In this document: positions 8,853 through 18,431 of the stretch, in pieces | Layout: each line of letters opens with the position of its first letter | How positions within the stretch are numbered: the first letter of the stretch is position 1 | Notes under the pieces: generated by a model | Seen by the model: only the letters and a program-made list of their open reading frames with translations | The model's database searches: none | What the model was told of the DNA's origin: nothing | Translations under genes and position numbers: made by a program | Assembly (NCBI GenBank): GCA_910577645.1 | Contig: CAJTOL010000001.1 | Span: forward strand, 263,738 to 327,737 | DNA length: 64,000 nucleotides | Source of the DNA: an uncultured Lachnospiraceae bacterium | GTDB taxonomy: Bacteria; Bacillota; Clostridia; Lachnospirales; Lachnospiraceae | Reading direction: 5' to 3'

Positions 8853-9455
8853 ATGAAATGGGATAAGGAGCTTTACCAAAAATTAGACCAAGTGTATGAG
8901 CAAGAACTGTCCCAGTCAGAACAAGGGCTGTATCAGGCTCAATTGAAGGAACTGAACCGAGAATACCTATACGAGACAATGCGTATGTATCAAAGGAAAG
9001 AGAAAAGCCTTCTGTATCAGGAATTACGCCAGGGGCAGAAGGCTTCTCTGCTTTTTCGACGAATCGCAGAGAAAAACAGACACATGACGCTGTTTTTAAT
9101 GGGGGTTTTTGTCGGAATTGTGTATGCGGTGGGCTTTTTGTTTCGGGATATGGAGGATGAAAGAGATTTTACTATTGTTATGGAGGGGATATGTAAAAAA
9201 GCTCACTATAGCAATGTCTTAAAGTATCTATATAAAAATCCGTCTGCCCGCCATAAGGATATTGCCCAGGATGAGGGAATCAGCGCCAGCTTTTTAACGG
9301 AGATTATGAAAGAGCTTCAGGCGAAGCGGGCGGTTGAGAAATTTTATAGTGGAAAAGCCGCTTTCTATGAATTGACAATAGATGGAAAAGCTTTTGCAAA
9401 AGCACTGGATGGAAGAATTAATGAAACAGTTGGAAAAGATAGTAGAGAGATATAA
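8853..9455 (+). CDS. Uncharacterised single-TM protein with C-terminal winged-helix-like domain
   Basis: 200 residues, not recognised by name. Residues 1-75 are charged and helical, probably a coiled coil. One membrane segment lies near residues 79-96 ('FLMGVFVGIVYAVGFLF'). The C-terminal part from about residue 115 looks like a winged helix: 'VLKYLYKNPSARHKDIAQDE' and 'SASFLTEIMKELQAKRAVEK' followed by a beta wing ending 'FYELTIDGKAFA', similar to MarR-type regulators. The start has AAAGGAGG 7 bases upstream. The 3' end overlaps the next gene, so the two are translationally coupled. The pair looks richer in A/T than the flanking housekeeping genes, which hints at an accessory origin. A membrane-tethered regulator is the most reasonable guess. 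Confidence 0.6.
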   Translation: MKWDKELYQKLDQVYEQELSQSEQGLYQAQLKELNREYLYETMRMYQRKEKSLLYQELRQGQKASLLFRRIAEKNRHMTLFLMGVFVGIVYAVGFLFRDMEDERDFTIVMEGICKKAHYSNVLKYLYKNPSARHKDIAQDEGISASFLTEIMKELQAKRAVEKFYSGKAAFYELTIDGKAFAKALDGRINETVGKDSREI

Positions 9456-10053
9456 TCAGCATGAGCCTGAATGGAGAGAGGAAATAGAAACGGTAAAAAA
9501 TTTGCCTGAAATTAAAACCCCAGAGCTTAGAAAAATATTGAATGAGGCTGTGGTAGTGATAAGGCAAATGCTGAAAGAACACCCTTTGGAAGAAGCTGAA
9601 AGGGAACTGAAAAAGGTGTTGCCGGAAAAGCTGGAGGAAAAGACGGTAAAATTTGCACATCGGTCATTGAAAGGATATTATTCGGTGAGTGCTGTGCGTA
9701 TTCTGGAAAAAGAGCGGCTGGAAGGAGCTATTAGTTTAATTTCCCTTATATTTAATAAATATATACTGCGTTATGAAAAAGACTTTTTCTTATTTGGTTC
9801 TGAATACAGTTTAAAGGAAGAGCAGATGAAACAGACAGCAGACAGCATGGACGCTCTGGTATCTTTTTATATCCAAAACCACTATAGCCGTCGGATGATT
9901 ATAGCAGATCTGAAGGATGAAACAGGGTTTATGGATGCAACGATAGAGGCTATAGCGGACTTGATTGAAGAAAATTATCAAAAATTACAGTTTAACGAAA
10001 TGCTGGATCAACTGCGCTATCTGGATGCCCGCGTTTCTGCATTAGAGTCTTAA
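9421..10053 (+). CDS. Uncharacterised, largely helical protein coupled to the preceding gene
   Basis: 210 residues, no family recognised. It is acidic and helical with many Glu/Lys/Leu heptad-like stretches and no signal peptide or membrane segment. Near residue 140 it carries 'DAATIEAIADLIEEN'-like helices (actual text 'MDATIEAIADLIEEN') that could be a small helix-turn-helix, preceded by 'YSRRMIIADLKDETGF'. I start at 9421, where GGATGGAAG lies 5-13 bases upstream, which gives a 35-base overlap with the upstream gene; an alternative ATG at 9382 would give a 74-base overlap. The overlap suggests a protein partnership between the two products. Function unknown. Confidence 0.55.
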   Translation: MKQLEKIVERYNQHEPEWREEIETVKNLPEIKTPELRKILNEAVVVIRQMLKEHPLEEAERELKKVLPEKLEEKTVKFAHRSLKGYYSVSAVRILEKERLEGAISLISLIFNKYILRYEKDFFLFGSEYSLKEEQMKQTADSMDALVSFYIQNHYSRRMIIADLKDETGFMDATIEAIADLIEENYQKLQFNEMLDQLRYLDARVSALES

Positions 10054-10061
10054 GACACAAA

Positions 10062-10103
10062 AAAGCTGTGCCGGGCCTATTGGTCTGATGCACAGCTTTC
10101 CTG
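10062..10103 (-). terminator. Bidirectional terminator between convergent genes
   Basis: AAAGCTGTGC (10062-10071) pairs with GCACAGCTTT (10090-10099). On the minus strand the hairpin is followed by six or more T, so it mainly serves the 10122-10580 gene; on the plus strand the T tract is weak. Confidence 0.75.
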
Positions 10104-10121
10104 TTTCAAATTGCACAAATC

Positions 10122-10580
10122 CTATTTATCCTTTTTCCAAAACATCAGCTTGTCCTTTAAACTCTTTTTAGGAGCAGCCTGAATGGACTTGCCGCGGACG
10201 CTTTTAAGTTCGGTAATATAAAGGCCGCTGATTACTACTTTAGCCTCGCTTTTAACCGGAAGAACCTGAAAAACTTTCTCGTCAGCAATGAGAGTTACAA
10301 TCTTGGGGCCAACCTTGGCTTTGACAATGGGCAGCTTTGCCCAGCGCATATACTTTGGCGTCTGCTCATAAACCATCTTAGGAAGGCCGGACTCTTTGAT
10401 TTTCAACTTCTTCTTATCAATTACCAGGATTGAGACGGTTTGTTTGGCAGCTTCCATCATAGACTGAGATGCGGCCTGCTTTTTTTCCAGCTTGCGCCCG
10501 AAATAGTACAGAAGTCCCAGAATGATTGCTGCGATAAGAAGGATCCAGAGCAATACATTTAAAATTAAGTTCCAGTTCAT
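10122..10580 (-). CDS. Small membrane-anchored basic protein of unknown function
   Basis: 152 residues with one strong N-terminal membrane segment ('LILNVLLWILLIAAIILGLL', about residues 4-24) and a basic soluble part that ends 'SLKDKLMFWKKDK'. The soluble part is beta-rich with repeated hydrophobic/Lys alternation ('TVSILVIDKKKLKIKESGLP'). I start at 10580 because GGAGGTATCGCC immediately precedes it. The longer open frame upstream contains rpoB promoter sequence and is not convincing. It is divergent from rpoB and ends at a shared terminator. No family name is recognised. Confidence 0.65.
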   Translation of the reverse strand: MNWNLILNVLLWILLIAAIILGLLYYFGRKLEKKQAASQSMMEAAKQTVSILVIDKKKLKIKESGLPKMVYEQTPKYMRWAKLPIVKAKVGPKIVTLIADEKVFQVLPVKSEAKVVISGLYITELKSVRGKSIQAAPKKSLKDKLMFWKKDK

Positions 10581-10679
10581 GGGGCGATACCTCCAAATAG
10601 TTTCCTTATGTATAGAAAAGATTATACCATTTCCAAGGAAAAAAGGCAAGCAAAAGAGAGAACTGTAAAAAAGTTGCAC

Positions 10680-10708
10680 TTGACAGATTGACAATGATGT
10701 GATAAACT
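10680..10708 (+). promoter_or_regulatory. Promoter of rpoB-rpoC
   Basis: TTGACA (10680-10685), 17 bp, TAAACT (10703-10708). About 95 bases of leader follow before the rpoB start. A second TTGACA at 10688 has no matching -10 at a normal distance. Confidence 0.65.
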
Positions 10709-10802
10709 GGAATGTGCACTATTGTGGCGTCCTGGGCTTTAACGGGTCAAGTGCGCCCAAAAATAAAACGTGACAAGAAAAGAAAACAGGGGTGAAACGT
10801 CA

Positions 10803-13800
10803 ATGGAGAAAAGCAAGATGCGTCCGGTGCCGGCCGGTAAGAGCGTAAGAATGAGCTTCTCGGGACAAAAAGAAGTCTTAGAGATGCCAAACCTGATTGA
10901 GATTCAGAAAAACTCCTATCAGTGGTTCTTAGACGAAGGACTCAAGGAAGTATTTGAAGACATCTCTCCGATTGCGGATTTTGCAGGCCATCTCAGCCTG
11001 GAATTTGTAGACTTTACATTGTGTAAAGACGACATTAAGTATACCATCGAAGAGTGTAAAGAGAGGGACGCTACTTATGCAGCACCTTTAAAGGTAAGGG
11101 TGAGGCTTTGCAACAAAGATAAAGACGAGATCAATGAACACGAGATTTTCATGGGTGATCTTCCGCTCATGACCGACACAGGTTCTTTTGTAATCAACGG
11201 TGCAGAGCGCGTTATCGTAAGCCAGTTGGTTCGTTCACCAGGTATCTACTACGGCGTTGCACATGACAAAGTAGGAAAGGAGCTGTACAGCTGTACAGTA
11301 ATCCCCAACCGCGGCGCATGGCTGGAGTATGAGACGGATTCCAATGACATTTTTTATGTCCGCGTAGATCGTACCAGAAAGGTTCCGGTGACGGTTTTGA
11401 TCCGTGCCCTGGGCTTTGGTACCAATGCAGAGATTATTGATCTGTTCGGCGAGGAGCCGAAATTATTAGCCAGCTTTGGTAAGGACACTTCCGACAATTA
11501 CCAGGATGGCTTATTGGAGTTATACAAAAAGATCCGTCCGGGCGAACCGTTATCCGTTGATAGTGCAGAAAGCTTGCTTAACAGCATGTTCTTCGACCCC
11601 AGAAGATATGACTTGGCAAAAGTAGGGCGTTACAAATTTAATAAGAAGCTGGCATTTAAGAATCGTATCAAAGGCCATACTCTGGCGGAAGATGTCGTAG
11701 ACACTACCACCGGAGAGATTCTGGCAGAGGCCGGTACCAAGCTGGATAAAGATATGGCAGACAGGATTCAAAATGCAGCAGTTCCCTTTGTGTGGATTGA
11801 AGGGCCGGAACGCAAGCAGAAGGTTCTTTCTAATATGATGGTGGACATTTCCTCCTATGTTCCCTTTAATCCGGCAGAAGTAGGAATTACAGAATTAGTA
11901 TACTACCCTGCATTAGAGCCTATCCTGTCAGAAGTTGGAACTTCCGACATAGAAGAATTAAAGGCCACTATCCGCCGCAGCATCCATGAGCTGATCCCCA
12001 AGCATATTACCAAGGAAGATATCCTGGCATCTATTAACTATAATATGCATTTGGAAGAAGAGGTGGGAACCGCGGATGATATCGATCATTTGGGCAATCG
12101 CCGGATCCGTGCTGTCGGAGAGCTGCTTCAGAATCAGTACCGCATTGGTCTGTCCCGTATGGAGCGTGTGGTAAGAGAGCGTATGACTACCCAGGATATG
12201 GAAGGAATTACTCCCCAGTCCTTAATTAATATTAAACCTGTGACTGCAGCAGTAAAAGAGTTTTTTGGAAGCTCCCAGCTGTCTCAGTTTATGGATCAGA
12301 ACAACCCGCTGGCGGAGCTGACCCACAAAAGACGTCTGTCTGCATTGGGCCCCGGAGGTTTGTCCAGAGACCGTGCCGGATTTGAGGTTCGAGATGTACA
12401 CTATACCCATTATGGACGTATGTGCCCCATCGAGACCCCTGAAGGTCCCAACATCGGCTTGATCAACTCTCTTGCAACCTATGCGAGAGTCAACGAATAC
12501 GGCTTTATTGAGGCGCCTTACCGGGTATTGGATAAGAGCGATCCTATAAATCCGGTGGTAACGGATGAGGTAGTATATCTGACTGCTGACGAAGAGGACA
12601 ACTTTGTAGTAGCACAGGCAAACGAACCCTTAGATGCAGAAGGCCACTTTATCAACAACAACGTTTCCGGACGTTACAGAGAGGAAACTTCCGCTTTCCA
12701 GAAGAAAGCCATTGATCTGATGGACGTTTCCCCAAAGATGGTATTTTCCGTGGCAACTTCCATGATTCCCTTCCTGGAGAACGACGATGCAAACCGCGCT
12801 CTTATGGGCTCCAACATGCAGCGTCAGGCAGTTCCGCTGCTGGCTACCGAGGCTCCGGTAGTCGGTACTGGTATTGAAGGAAAAGCTGCCGTTGACTCCG
12901 GCGTTTGCGTAGTGGCCAAAAATTCCGGCGTGGTAGAGCGCTCCGCTTCCAATGAAATTATTATCAAGAGAGATTCTGATGGAAACCGGGATGTATACCA
13001 CTTAACGAAATTCAAGAGAAGCAACCAGTCCAACTGTTACAACCAGAAGCCCATTGTATTTAAAGGCAACCATGTACAGGCCGGCGAGGTTATTGCCGAC
13101 GGCCCGTCCACCTCTCAGGGAGAGATTGCTCTGGGCAAGAACCCGCTTATCGGCTTTATGACCTGGGAAGGTTACAACTACGAGGATGCAGTACTTCTTA
13201 GTGAGCGTCTGGTGCAGGAAGATGTTTACACCTCCGTTCACATCGAAGAATATGAGGCAGAAGCCCGCGACACCAAGCTGGGGCCGGAAGAGATTACCCG
13301 TGACGTTCCCGGTGTGGGCGAGGATGCATTAAAGGATCTGGATGAGAGAGGAATCATCCGGATCGGCGCCGAGGTTCGTGCCGGTGATATTTTGGTAGGC
13401 AAAGTAACTCCCAAGGGAGAAACTGAGCTGACTGCCGAGGAACGCCTGCTTCGCGCAATTTTTGGTGAGAAGGCAAGAGAAGTAAGGGATACTTCCTTAA
13501 AAGTACCCCACGGCGCATACGGCATTATTGTGGATGCCAAGGTGTTTACCAGAGAAAACGGCGATGAGCTATCACCTGGTGTAAATGAGACTGTCCGCAT
13601 CTACATTGCACAGAAGAGAAAGATTTCTGTAGGCGATAAAATGGCAGGCCGTCACGGAAACAAAGGTGTTGTTTCCCGGGTGCTTCCGGTGGAGGATATG
13701 CCATTCCTGCCTAACGGACGTCCTTTAGATATTGTGTTGAATCCCCTGGGCGTGCCTTCCCGTATGAATATCGGACAGGTTTTGGAGATTCACTTAAGCC

Positions 13801-14690
13801 TTGCTTCCAGAGCACTGGGCTTTAACATTGCAACCCCGGTATTCGATGGCGCTAACGAGAATGACATTATGAATACCCTGGATATTGCCAATGATTATGT
13901 AAATGGAACCTGGGAAGAATTCCAGGAGAAGTATAAGGATGCAATAGATTCCAAGGTTATGGACTATTTGGGAAGCCATCTGGAACACAGAGCCCTCTGG
14001 AAAGGAGTTCCCCTGTCCAGAGACGGTAAGGTCCGTCTGAGAGACGGCCGCACCGGAGAATATTTCGACAGTCCGGTTACCATCGGACACATGCATTACC
14101 TAAAGCTCCACCATCTGGTAGACGATAAGATCCATGCACGTTCCACCGGACCATATTCCCTGGTAACTCAGCAGCCTTTGGGCGGTAAAGCTCAGTTCGG
14201 CGGCCAGCGTTTCGGAGAGATGGAGGTTTGGGCTCTGGAGGCATACGGCGCGTCTTATACCTTACAGGAAATCCTGACGGTTAAGTCAGATGATGTAGTG
14301 GGACGTGTAAAGACTTATGAGGCTATTATCAAGGGCGAGAACATCCCGGAGCCGGGTATTCCGGAATCCTTCAAGGTACTCTTAAAAGAGCTTCAGTCCC
14401 TGGGGCTGGATGTAAGAGTGCTGCGAGAAGACAACACAGAGGTTGAAATGACCGAGAATATCGACTACGGCGATACCGATCTGCGTTCCATTATTGAGGG
14501 AGACCGCCATAACCGCCAGGATGAGTCCTTCGGTAACTATGGCTACCAGGAACAGGAGTTTAAGGATAACGAGTTGGTTGCCGTTGAAGATGATTATATA
14601 GAAGATTCGGATGCAGATGAGGATCCCGACATAGATTTTGACGACAGCTTCGATGCAGAAGACGCTTCTGATTTTGATGAAAACGAATAG
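10803..14690 (+). CDS. rpoB: DNA-directed RNA polymerase subunit beta
   Basis: 1295 residues, the core polymerase beta subunit. The rifampicin-pocket segment reads 'SSQLSQFMDQNNPLAELTHK' then 'RRLSALGPGG', that is, the wild-type Asp, His and Ser residues. Further signatures are 'CPIETPEGPNIGL', 'GRHGNKGVVS' and 'GGKAQFGGQRFGEMEVWALE'. I start at 10803 after AGGGGTG (10788-10794); an upstream GTG at 10770 lacks a good ribosome site. The last 45 or so residues form a strongly acidic tail (many Asp/Glu) beyond the usual C-terminal region. The gene has its own promoter and is not preceded by rplJ-rplL here, unlike the common rplKAJL-rpoBC order. rpoC follows after 15 bases. Confidence 0.98.
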   Translation: MEKSKMRPVPAGKSVRMSFSGQKEVLEMPNLIEIQKNSYQWFLDEGLKEVFEDISPIADFAGHLSLEFVDFTLCKDDIKYTIEECKERDATYAAPLKVRVRLCNKDKDEINEHEIFMGDLPLMTDTGSFVINGAERVIVSQLVRSPGIYYGVAHDKVGKELYSCTVIPNRGAWLEYETDSNDIFYVRVDRTRKVPVTVLIRALGFGTNAEIIDLFGEEPKLLASFGKDTSDNYQDGLLELYKKIRPGEPLSVDSAESLLNSMFFDPRRYDLAKVGRYKFNKKLAFKNRIKGHTLAEDVVDTTTGEILAEAGTKLDKDMADRIQNAAVPFVWIEGPERKQKVLSNMMVDISSYVPFNPAEVGITELVYYPALEPILSEVGTSDIEELKATIRRSIHELIPKHITKEDILASINYNMHLEEEVGTADDIDHLGNRRIRAVGELLQNQYRIGLSRMERVVRERMTTQDMEGITPQSLINIKPVTAAVKEFFGSSQLSQFMDQNNPLAELTHKRRLSALGPGGLSRDRAGFEVRDVHYTHYGRMCPIETPEGPNIGLINSLATYARVNEYGFIEAPYRVLDKSDPINPVVTDEVVYLTADEEDNFVVAQANEPLDAEGHFINNNVSGRYREETSAFQKKAIDLMDVSPKMVFSVATSMIPFLENDDANRALMGSNMQRQAVPLLATEAPVVGTGIEGKAAVDSGVCVVAKNSGVVERSASNEIIIKRDSDGNRDVYHLTKFKRSNQSNCYNQKPIVFKGNHVQAGEVIADGPSTSQGEIALGKNPLIGFMTWEGYNYEDAVLLSERLVQEDVYTSVHIEEYEAEARDTKLGPEEITRDVPGVGEDALKDLDERGIIRIGAEVRAGDILVGKVTPKGETELTAEERLLRAIFGEKAREVRDTSLKVPHGAYGIIVDAKVFTRENGDELSPGVNETVRIYIAQKRKISVGDKMAGRHGNKGVVSRVLPVEDMPFLPNGRPLDIVLNPLGVPSRMNIGQVLEIHLSLASRALGFNIATPVFDGANENDIMNTLDIANDYVNGTWEEFQEKYKDAIDSKVMDYLGSHLEHRALWKGVPLSRDGKVRLRDGRTGEYFDSPVTIGHMHYLKLHHLVDDKIHARSTGPYSLVTQQPLGGKAQFGGQRFGEMEVWALEAYGASYTLQEILTVKSDDVVGRVKTYEAIIKGENIPEPGIPESFKVLLKELQSLGLDVRVLREDNTEVEMTENIDYGDTDLRSIIEGDRHNRQDESFGNYGYQEQEFKDNELVAVEDDYIEDSDADEDPDIDFDDSFDAEDASDFDENE

Positions 14691-14705
14691 AAGGGAGTAC
14701 CGTTC

Positions 14706-17700
14706 ATGCCAGAGACAAATGAAACTTATCAGCCGTTGACTTTTGATGCCATTAAAATCGGCCTGGCTTCTCCGGAAAAGATTTTGGAGTGGTCTCACGG
14801 TGAGGTAAAGAAGCCGGAGACCATCAACTACAGAACCTTGAAGCCGGAAAAAGACGGTCTGTTTTGCGAGAAAATCTTTGGTCCCACCAAGGATTGGGAA
14901 TGTCATTGCGGCAAATACAAAAAGATTCGTTATAAAGGCGTTATCTGTGACCGCTGCGGTGTCGAGGTAACCAAAGCAAGTGTCCGCAGAGAGCGGGTAG
15001 GCCATATTACCCTGGCTGCTCCTGTATCCCATATCTGGTATTTTAAGGGAATTCCCAGCCGTATGGGGTTGATTTTGGATATTTCTCCCAGAACTTTGGA
15101 AAAGGTTTTGTATTTTGCTTCCTACGTAGTATTGGATCCTGGCCAGACCAGCCTTCAGTACAAACAAGTTTTGTCTGAAAAGGAGTACCGGGAAGAAACT
15201 GAAAAATACGGCTACGGCACTTTCCGTGTAGGAATGGGCGCTGAGGCTATTCAGGAGATTCTGCAGGCTATTGACCTGGAGAAGGATTCTGCGGATTTAA
15301 GAAAGCAGCTCAGGGAATCTACCGGCCAAAAGCGGGCCCGCATTATCAAGCGCCTGGAGGTAGTGGAAGCATTCCGCAATTCCGGCAACAAACCTGAGTG
15401 GATGATTATGACCGTGATTCCGGTAATTCCTCCGGATATCCGCCCCATGGTACAGTTGGACGGCGGACGTTTTGCAACCTCTGACTTAAATGATTTATAT
15501 AGAAGAATTATCAACCGCAATAACCGTCTGGCCCGCCTTTTGGAGCTGGGAGCTCCCGACATTATTGTCCGCAACGAGAAGCGTATGCTTCAGGAAGCGG
15601 TAGATGCGCTTATTGACAACGGCCGGCGGGGGCGGCCTGTAACCGGCCCCGGAAACCGCGCTTTAAAATCCTTATCTGATATGTTAAAGGGTAAGCAGGG
15701 CCGTTTCCGTCAGAACCTGTTGGGCAAGCGTGTTGACTATTCCGGCCGTTCCGTTATTGTAGTAGGCCCTGAATTAAAGATTTACCAGTGCGGCCTTCCA
15801 AAAGAGATGGCAATTGAGCTGTTTAAGCCCTTTGTTATGAAAGAACTGGTTTCCAACGGAACCGCCCACAATATTAAAAATGCCAAAAAGATGGTGGAGC
15901 GCCTTCAACCTGAGGTTTGGGATGTATTAGAGGATGTAATTAAAGAGCATCCGGTTATGCTGAATCGTGCTCCTACTCTGCACCGTCTGGGAATCCAGGC
16001 CTTTGAGCCTATCTTGGTAGAAGGTAAAGCCATTAAGCTGCACCCCTTGGTATGTACTGCATTTAACGCCGACTTTGACGGCGACCAGATGGCGGTCCAT
16101 CTGCCCCTGTCGGTAGAAGCCCAGGCAGAATGCCGCTTCATGCTGCTGTCTCCCAATAACCTGTTAAAGCCTTCTGACGGCGGCCCGGTAGCGGTTCCGT
16201 CCCAGGATATGGTTTTGGGAATCTACTACCTGACCCAGGAGCGGCCCGGAGCAGAAGGCGAGGGCATGATGTTCAGGAGTGTCAATGAGGCAATTTTGGC
16301 ATATGAGAACAAAGCGGTTACTCTTCATTCCAGGGTAAAGGTGCGGGTTCAGAAGACCATGCCTGACGGCACTGTAAAGTCCGGCATTGTAGAGTCCACA
16401 GTAGGCCGTTTCATTTTTAATGAGATCGTTCCCCAGGATTTGGGCTTTGTAGACAGAAGTATAGAAGGCAATGAACTGTTATTAGAGGTTGATTTCCATG
16501 TAGGAAAGAAGCAGCTGAAGCAGATTTTGGAAAAGGTTATTAATGTGCATGGGGCAACCCAGACAGCTGTAACCCTGGATGACATCAAGGCTATTGGTTA
16601 TAAATATTCTACCAGAGCCGCCATGACGGTATCCATTTCCGACATGACTGTGCCTGCGTCCAAAAAGCAATTGATTGCTGACGCACAGGCGACGGTTGAC
16701 CAGATTGCGAAAAACTTCCGCCGTGGTCTGATTACAGAAGAAGAGCGTTATAAAGAGGTTATTGAGACCTGGAAAAATACCGATGACCAGCTTACCCATG
16801 ATCTGCTGACCGGCCTTGACAAGTACAACAACATCTATATGATGGCCGACTCCGGAGCCCGTGGTTCCGACAAGCAGATTAAGCAGCTGGCAGGTATGCG
16901 GGGACTGATGGCAGATACCACCGGCCATACCATTGAATTACCTATTAAGTCTAACTTCCGTGAAGGTCTGGACGTACTGGAATACTTTATCTCTGCTCAT
17001 GGAGCACGGAAAGGTCTGTCCGATACTGCGCTCCGTACTGCCGACTCCGGTTACCTGACCAGACGTCTGGTAGATGTTTCACAGGATCTGATTGTCCGGG
17101 AAACCGACTGCTGCGAAGGCAAGGAACCTCCGTTTATGGAGATCAAGGCTTTCATGGATGGCCAGGAAGTGATTGAGAGCTTAGAAGAGCGTCTTACCGG
17201 ACGCTATATCGCAGAGACCATTACGGATCCGGATACCGGTGAAGTTGTGGTTAAGGCTAATCATATGTGTACCCCCAAGCGTGCGGCAGAAGTTATGAAG
17301 GTTTTAAAGAAACTGGGAAGAGATTCTGTTAAGATCCGTACCGTATTAAGCTGTAAGTCCCATATCGGTGTATGTGCAAAGTGCTATGGCGCTAACATGG
17401 CGACAGGCCAGCCCGTACAGGTTGGAGAGGCAGTAGGTATTATTGCGGCACAGTCCATTGGCGAGCCAGGTACCCAGCTTACCATGCGTACCTTCCATAC
17501 CGGCGGCGTTGCAGGCGGTGATATTACCCAGGGTCTTCCCCGTGTCGAGGAGCTTTTTGAGGCGCGGAAGCCCAAGGGACTTGCGATTATTTCCGAATTT
17601 GGCGGCGTAGTTGCAATCAAAGACACCAAGAAGAAGCGAGAGATTACCATTACTGATAATGAAACCGGAAACTCCAAAACTTATCTGATTCCTTACGGAT

Positions 17701-18362
17701 CCAGAATCAAGGTTCAGGACGGCCAGGTGCTTGAGGCTGGCGACGAGCTGACAGAAGGTAGTGTAAATCCCCATGACATCTTAAAGATAAAAGGTGTCCG
17801 CGCCGTACAGGATTACATGATCCAGGAAGTACAGCGTGTGTACCGTCTCCAGGGTGTAGAGATCAACGATAAGCACGTGGAAATGATTGTGCGCCAGATG
17901 CTGAAAAAGATTAAGATTGAGGAAAGCGGCGACAGCGATGTTCTGCCAGGCGTATCCATGGACGTATTGGATTACAACGATATGAACGAAAGACTGATTG
18001 AAGAAGGGAAGCAGCCGGCAGAAGGCAAGCAGGTTATGCTGGGTATCACCAAGGCTTCTCTGGCAACAGATTCGTTCTTATCTGCAGCGTCCTTCCAGGA
18101 GACCACCAAAGTCTTAACCGAAGCTGCTATCAACGGCAAGATTGATAAGCTTATCGGTTTGAAAGAGAACGTAATAATCGGTAAACTGATTCCTGCCGGA
18201 ACCGGTATGAAGCGCTACCGCAACGTCCATCTCAGCACTGACGTAGAAGAGACGGAAGAGATTATCCTTGAAGAAGAGGAAATCATTCCCGTAGAAACAG
18301 AAGGGTTTGATGAGATGGAAGATGCAGAAGAAGTTCTGGATTTTGCAGAAGACGAGATTTAA
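14706..18362 (+). CDS. rpoC: DNA-directed RNA polymerase subunit beta'
   Basis: 1218 residues, the catalytic subunit. The N-terminal zinc site 'CHCGKYKKIRYKGVICDRCG' is near residue 60. The active-site Mg motif 'NADFDGDQMAVH' is near residue 450. The second zinc site includes 'CKSHIGVCAKCYG' near 885. The trigger-loop/bridge region 'GEPGTQLTMRTFHTGG' is intact. AAGGGAG precedes the ATG. The C-terminus ends in a Glu/Asp-rich tail of about 40 residues, like RpoB in this window. The rpoBC operon closes at the terminator at 18387-18428. Confidence 0.98.
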   Translation: MPETNETYQPLTFDAIKIGLASPEKILEWSHGEVKKPETINYRTLKPEKDGLFCEKIFGPTKDWECHCGKYKKIRYKGVICDRCGVEVTKASVRRERVGHITLAAPVSHIWYFKGIPSRMGLILDISPRTLEKVLYFASYVVLDPGQTSLQYKQVLSEKEYREETEKYGYGTFRVGMGAEAIQEILQAIDLEKDSADLRKQLRESTGQKRARIIKRLEVVEAFRNSGNKPEWMIMTVIPVIPPDIRPMVQLDGGRFATSDLNDLYRRIINRNNRLARLLELGAPDIIVRNEKRMLQEAVDALIDNGRRGRPVTGPGNRALKSLSDMLKGKQGRFRQNLLGKRVDYSGRSVIVVGPELKIYQCGLPKEMAIELFKPFVMKELVSNGTAHNIKNAKKMVERLQPEVWDVLEDVIKEHPVMLNRAPTLHRLGIQAFEPILVEGKAIKLHPLVCTAFNADFDGDQMAVHLPLSVEAQAECRFMLLSPNNLLKPSDGGPVAVPSQDMVLGIYYLTQERPGAEGEGMMFRSVNEAILAYENKAVTLHSRVKVRVQKTMPDGTVKSGIVESTVGRFIFNEIVPQDLGFVDRSIEGNELLLEVDFHVGKKQLKQILEKVINVHGATQTAVTLDDIKAIGYKYSTRAAMTVSISDMTVPASKKQLIADAQATVDQIAKNFRRGLITEEERYKEVIETWKNTDDQLTHDLLTGLDKYNNIYMMADSGARGSDKQIKQLAGMRGLMADTTGHTIELPIKSNFREGLDVLEYFISAHGARKGLSDTALRTADSGYLTRRLVDVSQDLIVRETDCCEGKEPPFMEIKAFMDGQEVIESLEERLTGRYIAETITDPDTGEVVVKANHMCTPKRAAEVMKVLKKLGRDSVKIRTVLSCKSHIGVCAKCYGANMATGQPVQVGEAVGIIAAQSIGEPGTQLTMRTFHTGGVAGGDITQGLPRVEELFEARKPKGLAIISEFGGVVAIKDTKKKREITITDNETGNSKTYLIPYGSRIKVQDGQVLEAGDELTEGSVNPHDILKIKGVRAVQDYMIQEVQRVYRLQGVEINDKHVEMIVRQMLKKIKIEESGDSDVLPGVSMDVLDYNDMNERLIEEGKQPAEGKQVMLGITKASLATDSFLSAASFQETTKVLTEAAINGKIDKLIGLKENVIIGKLIPAGTGMKRYRNVHLSTDVEETEEIILEEEEIIPVETEGFDEMEDAEEVLDFAEDEI

Positions 18363-18386
18363 ATAGTTTGAAGAGATAGAATTTAG

Positions 18387-18429
18387 AAAAGGCATCCGCC
18401 GGAATGATTTCCGGGACGGATGCCTTTTT
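18387..18429 (+). terminator. Intrinsic terminator after rpoC (bidirectional)
   Basis: AAAAGGCATCCG (18387-18398) pairs with CGGATGCCTTTT (18417-18428). It also lies 3 bases from the stop of the convergent toxin gene and can serve that gene. Confidence 0.9.
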
Positions 18430-18431
18430 AC

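Noticed and set aside
12240..12370. Rifampicin-resistance change in rpoB
   Set aside because: The Asp, His and Ser positions of the rifampicin pocket are wild type.
14382..15167. 261-codon frame antisense to the rpoB-rpoC junction
   Set aside because: It lies opposite highly conserved coding sequence and has no ribosome site.
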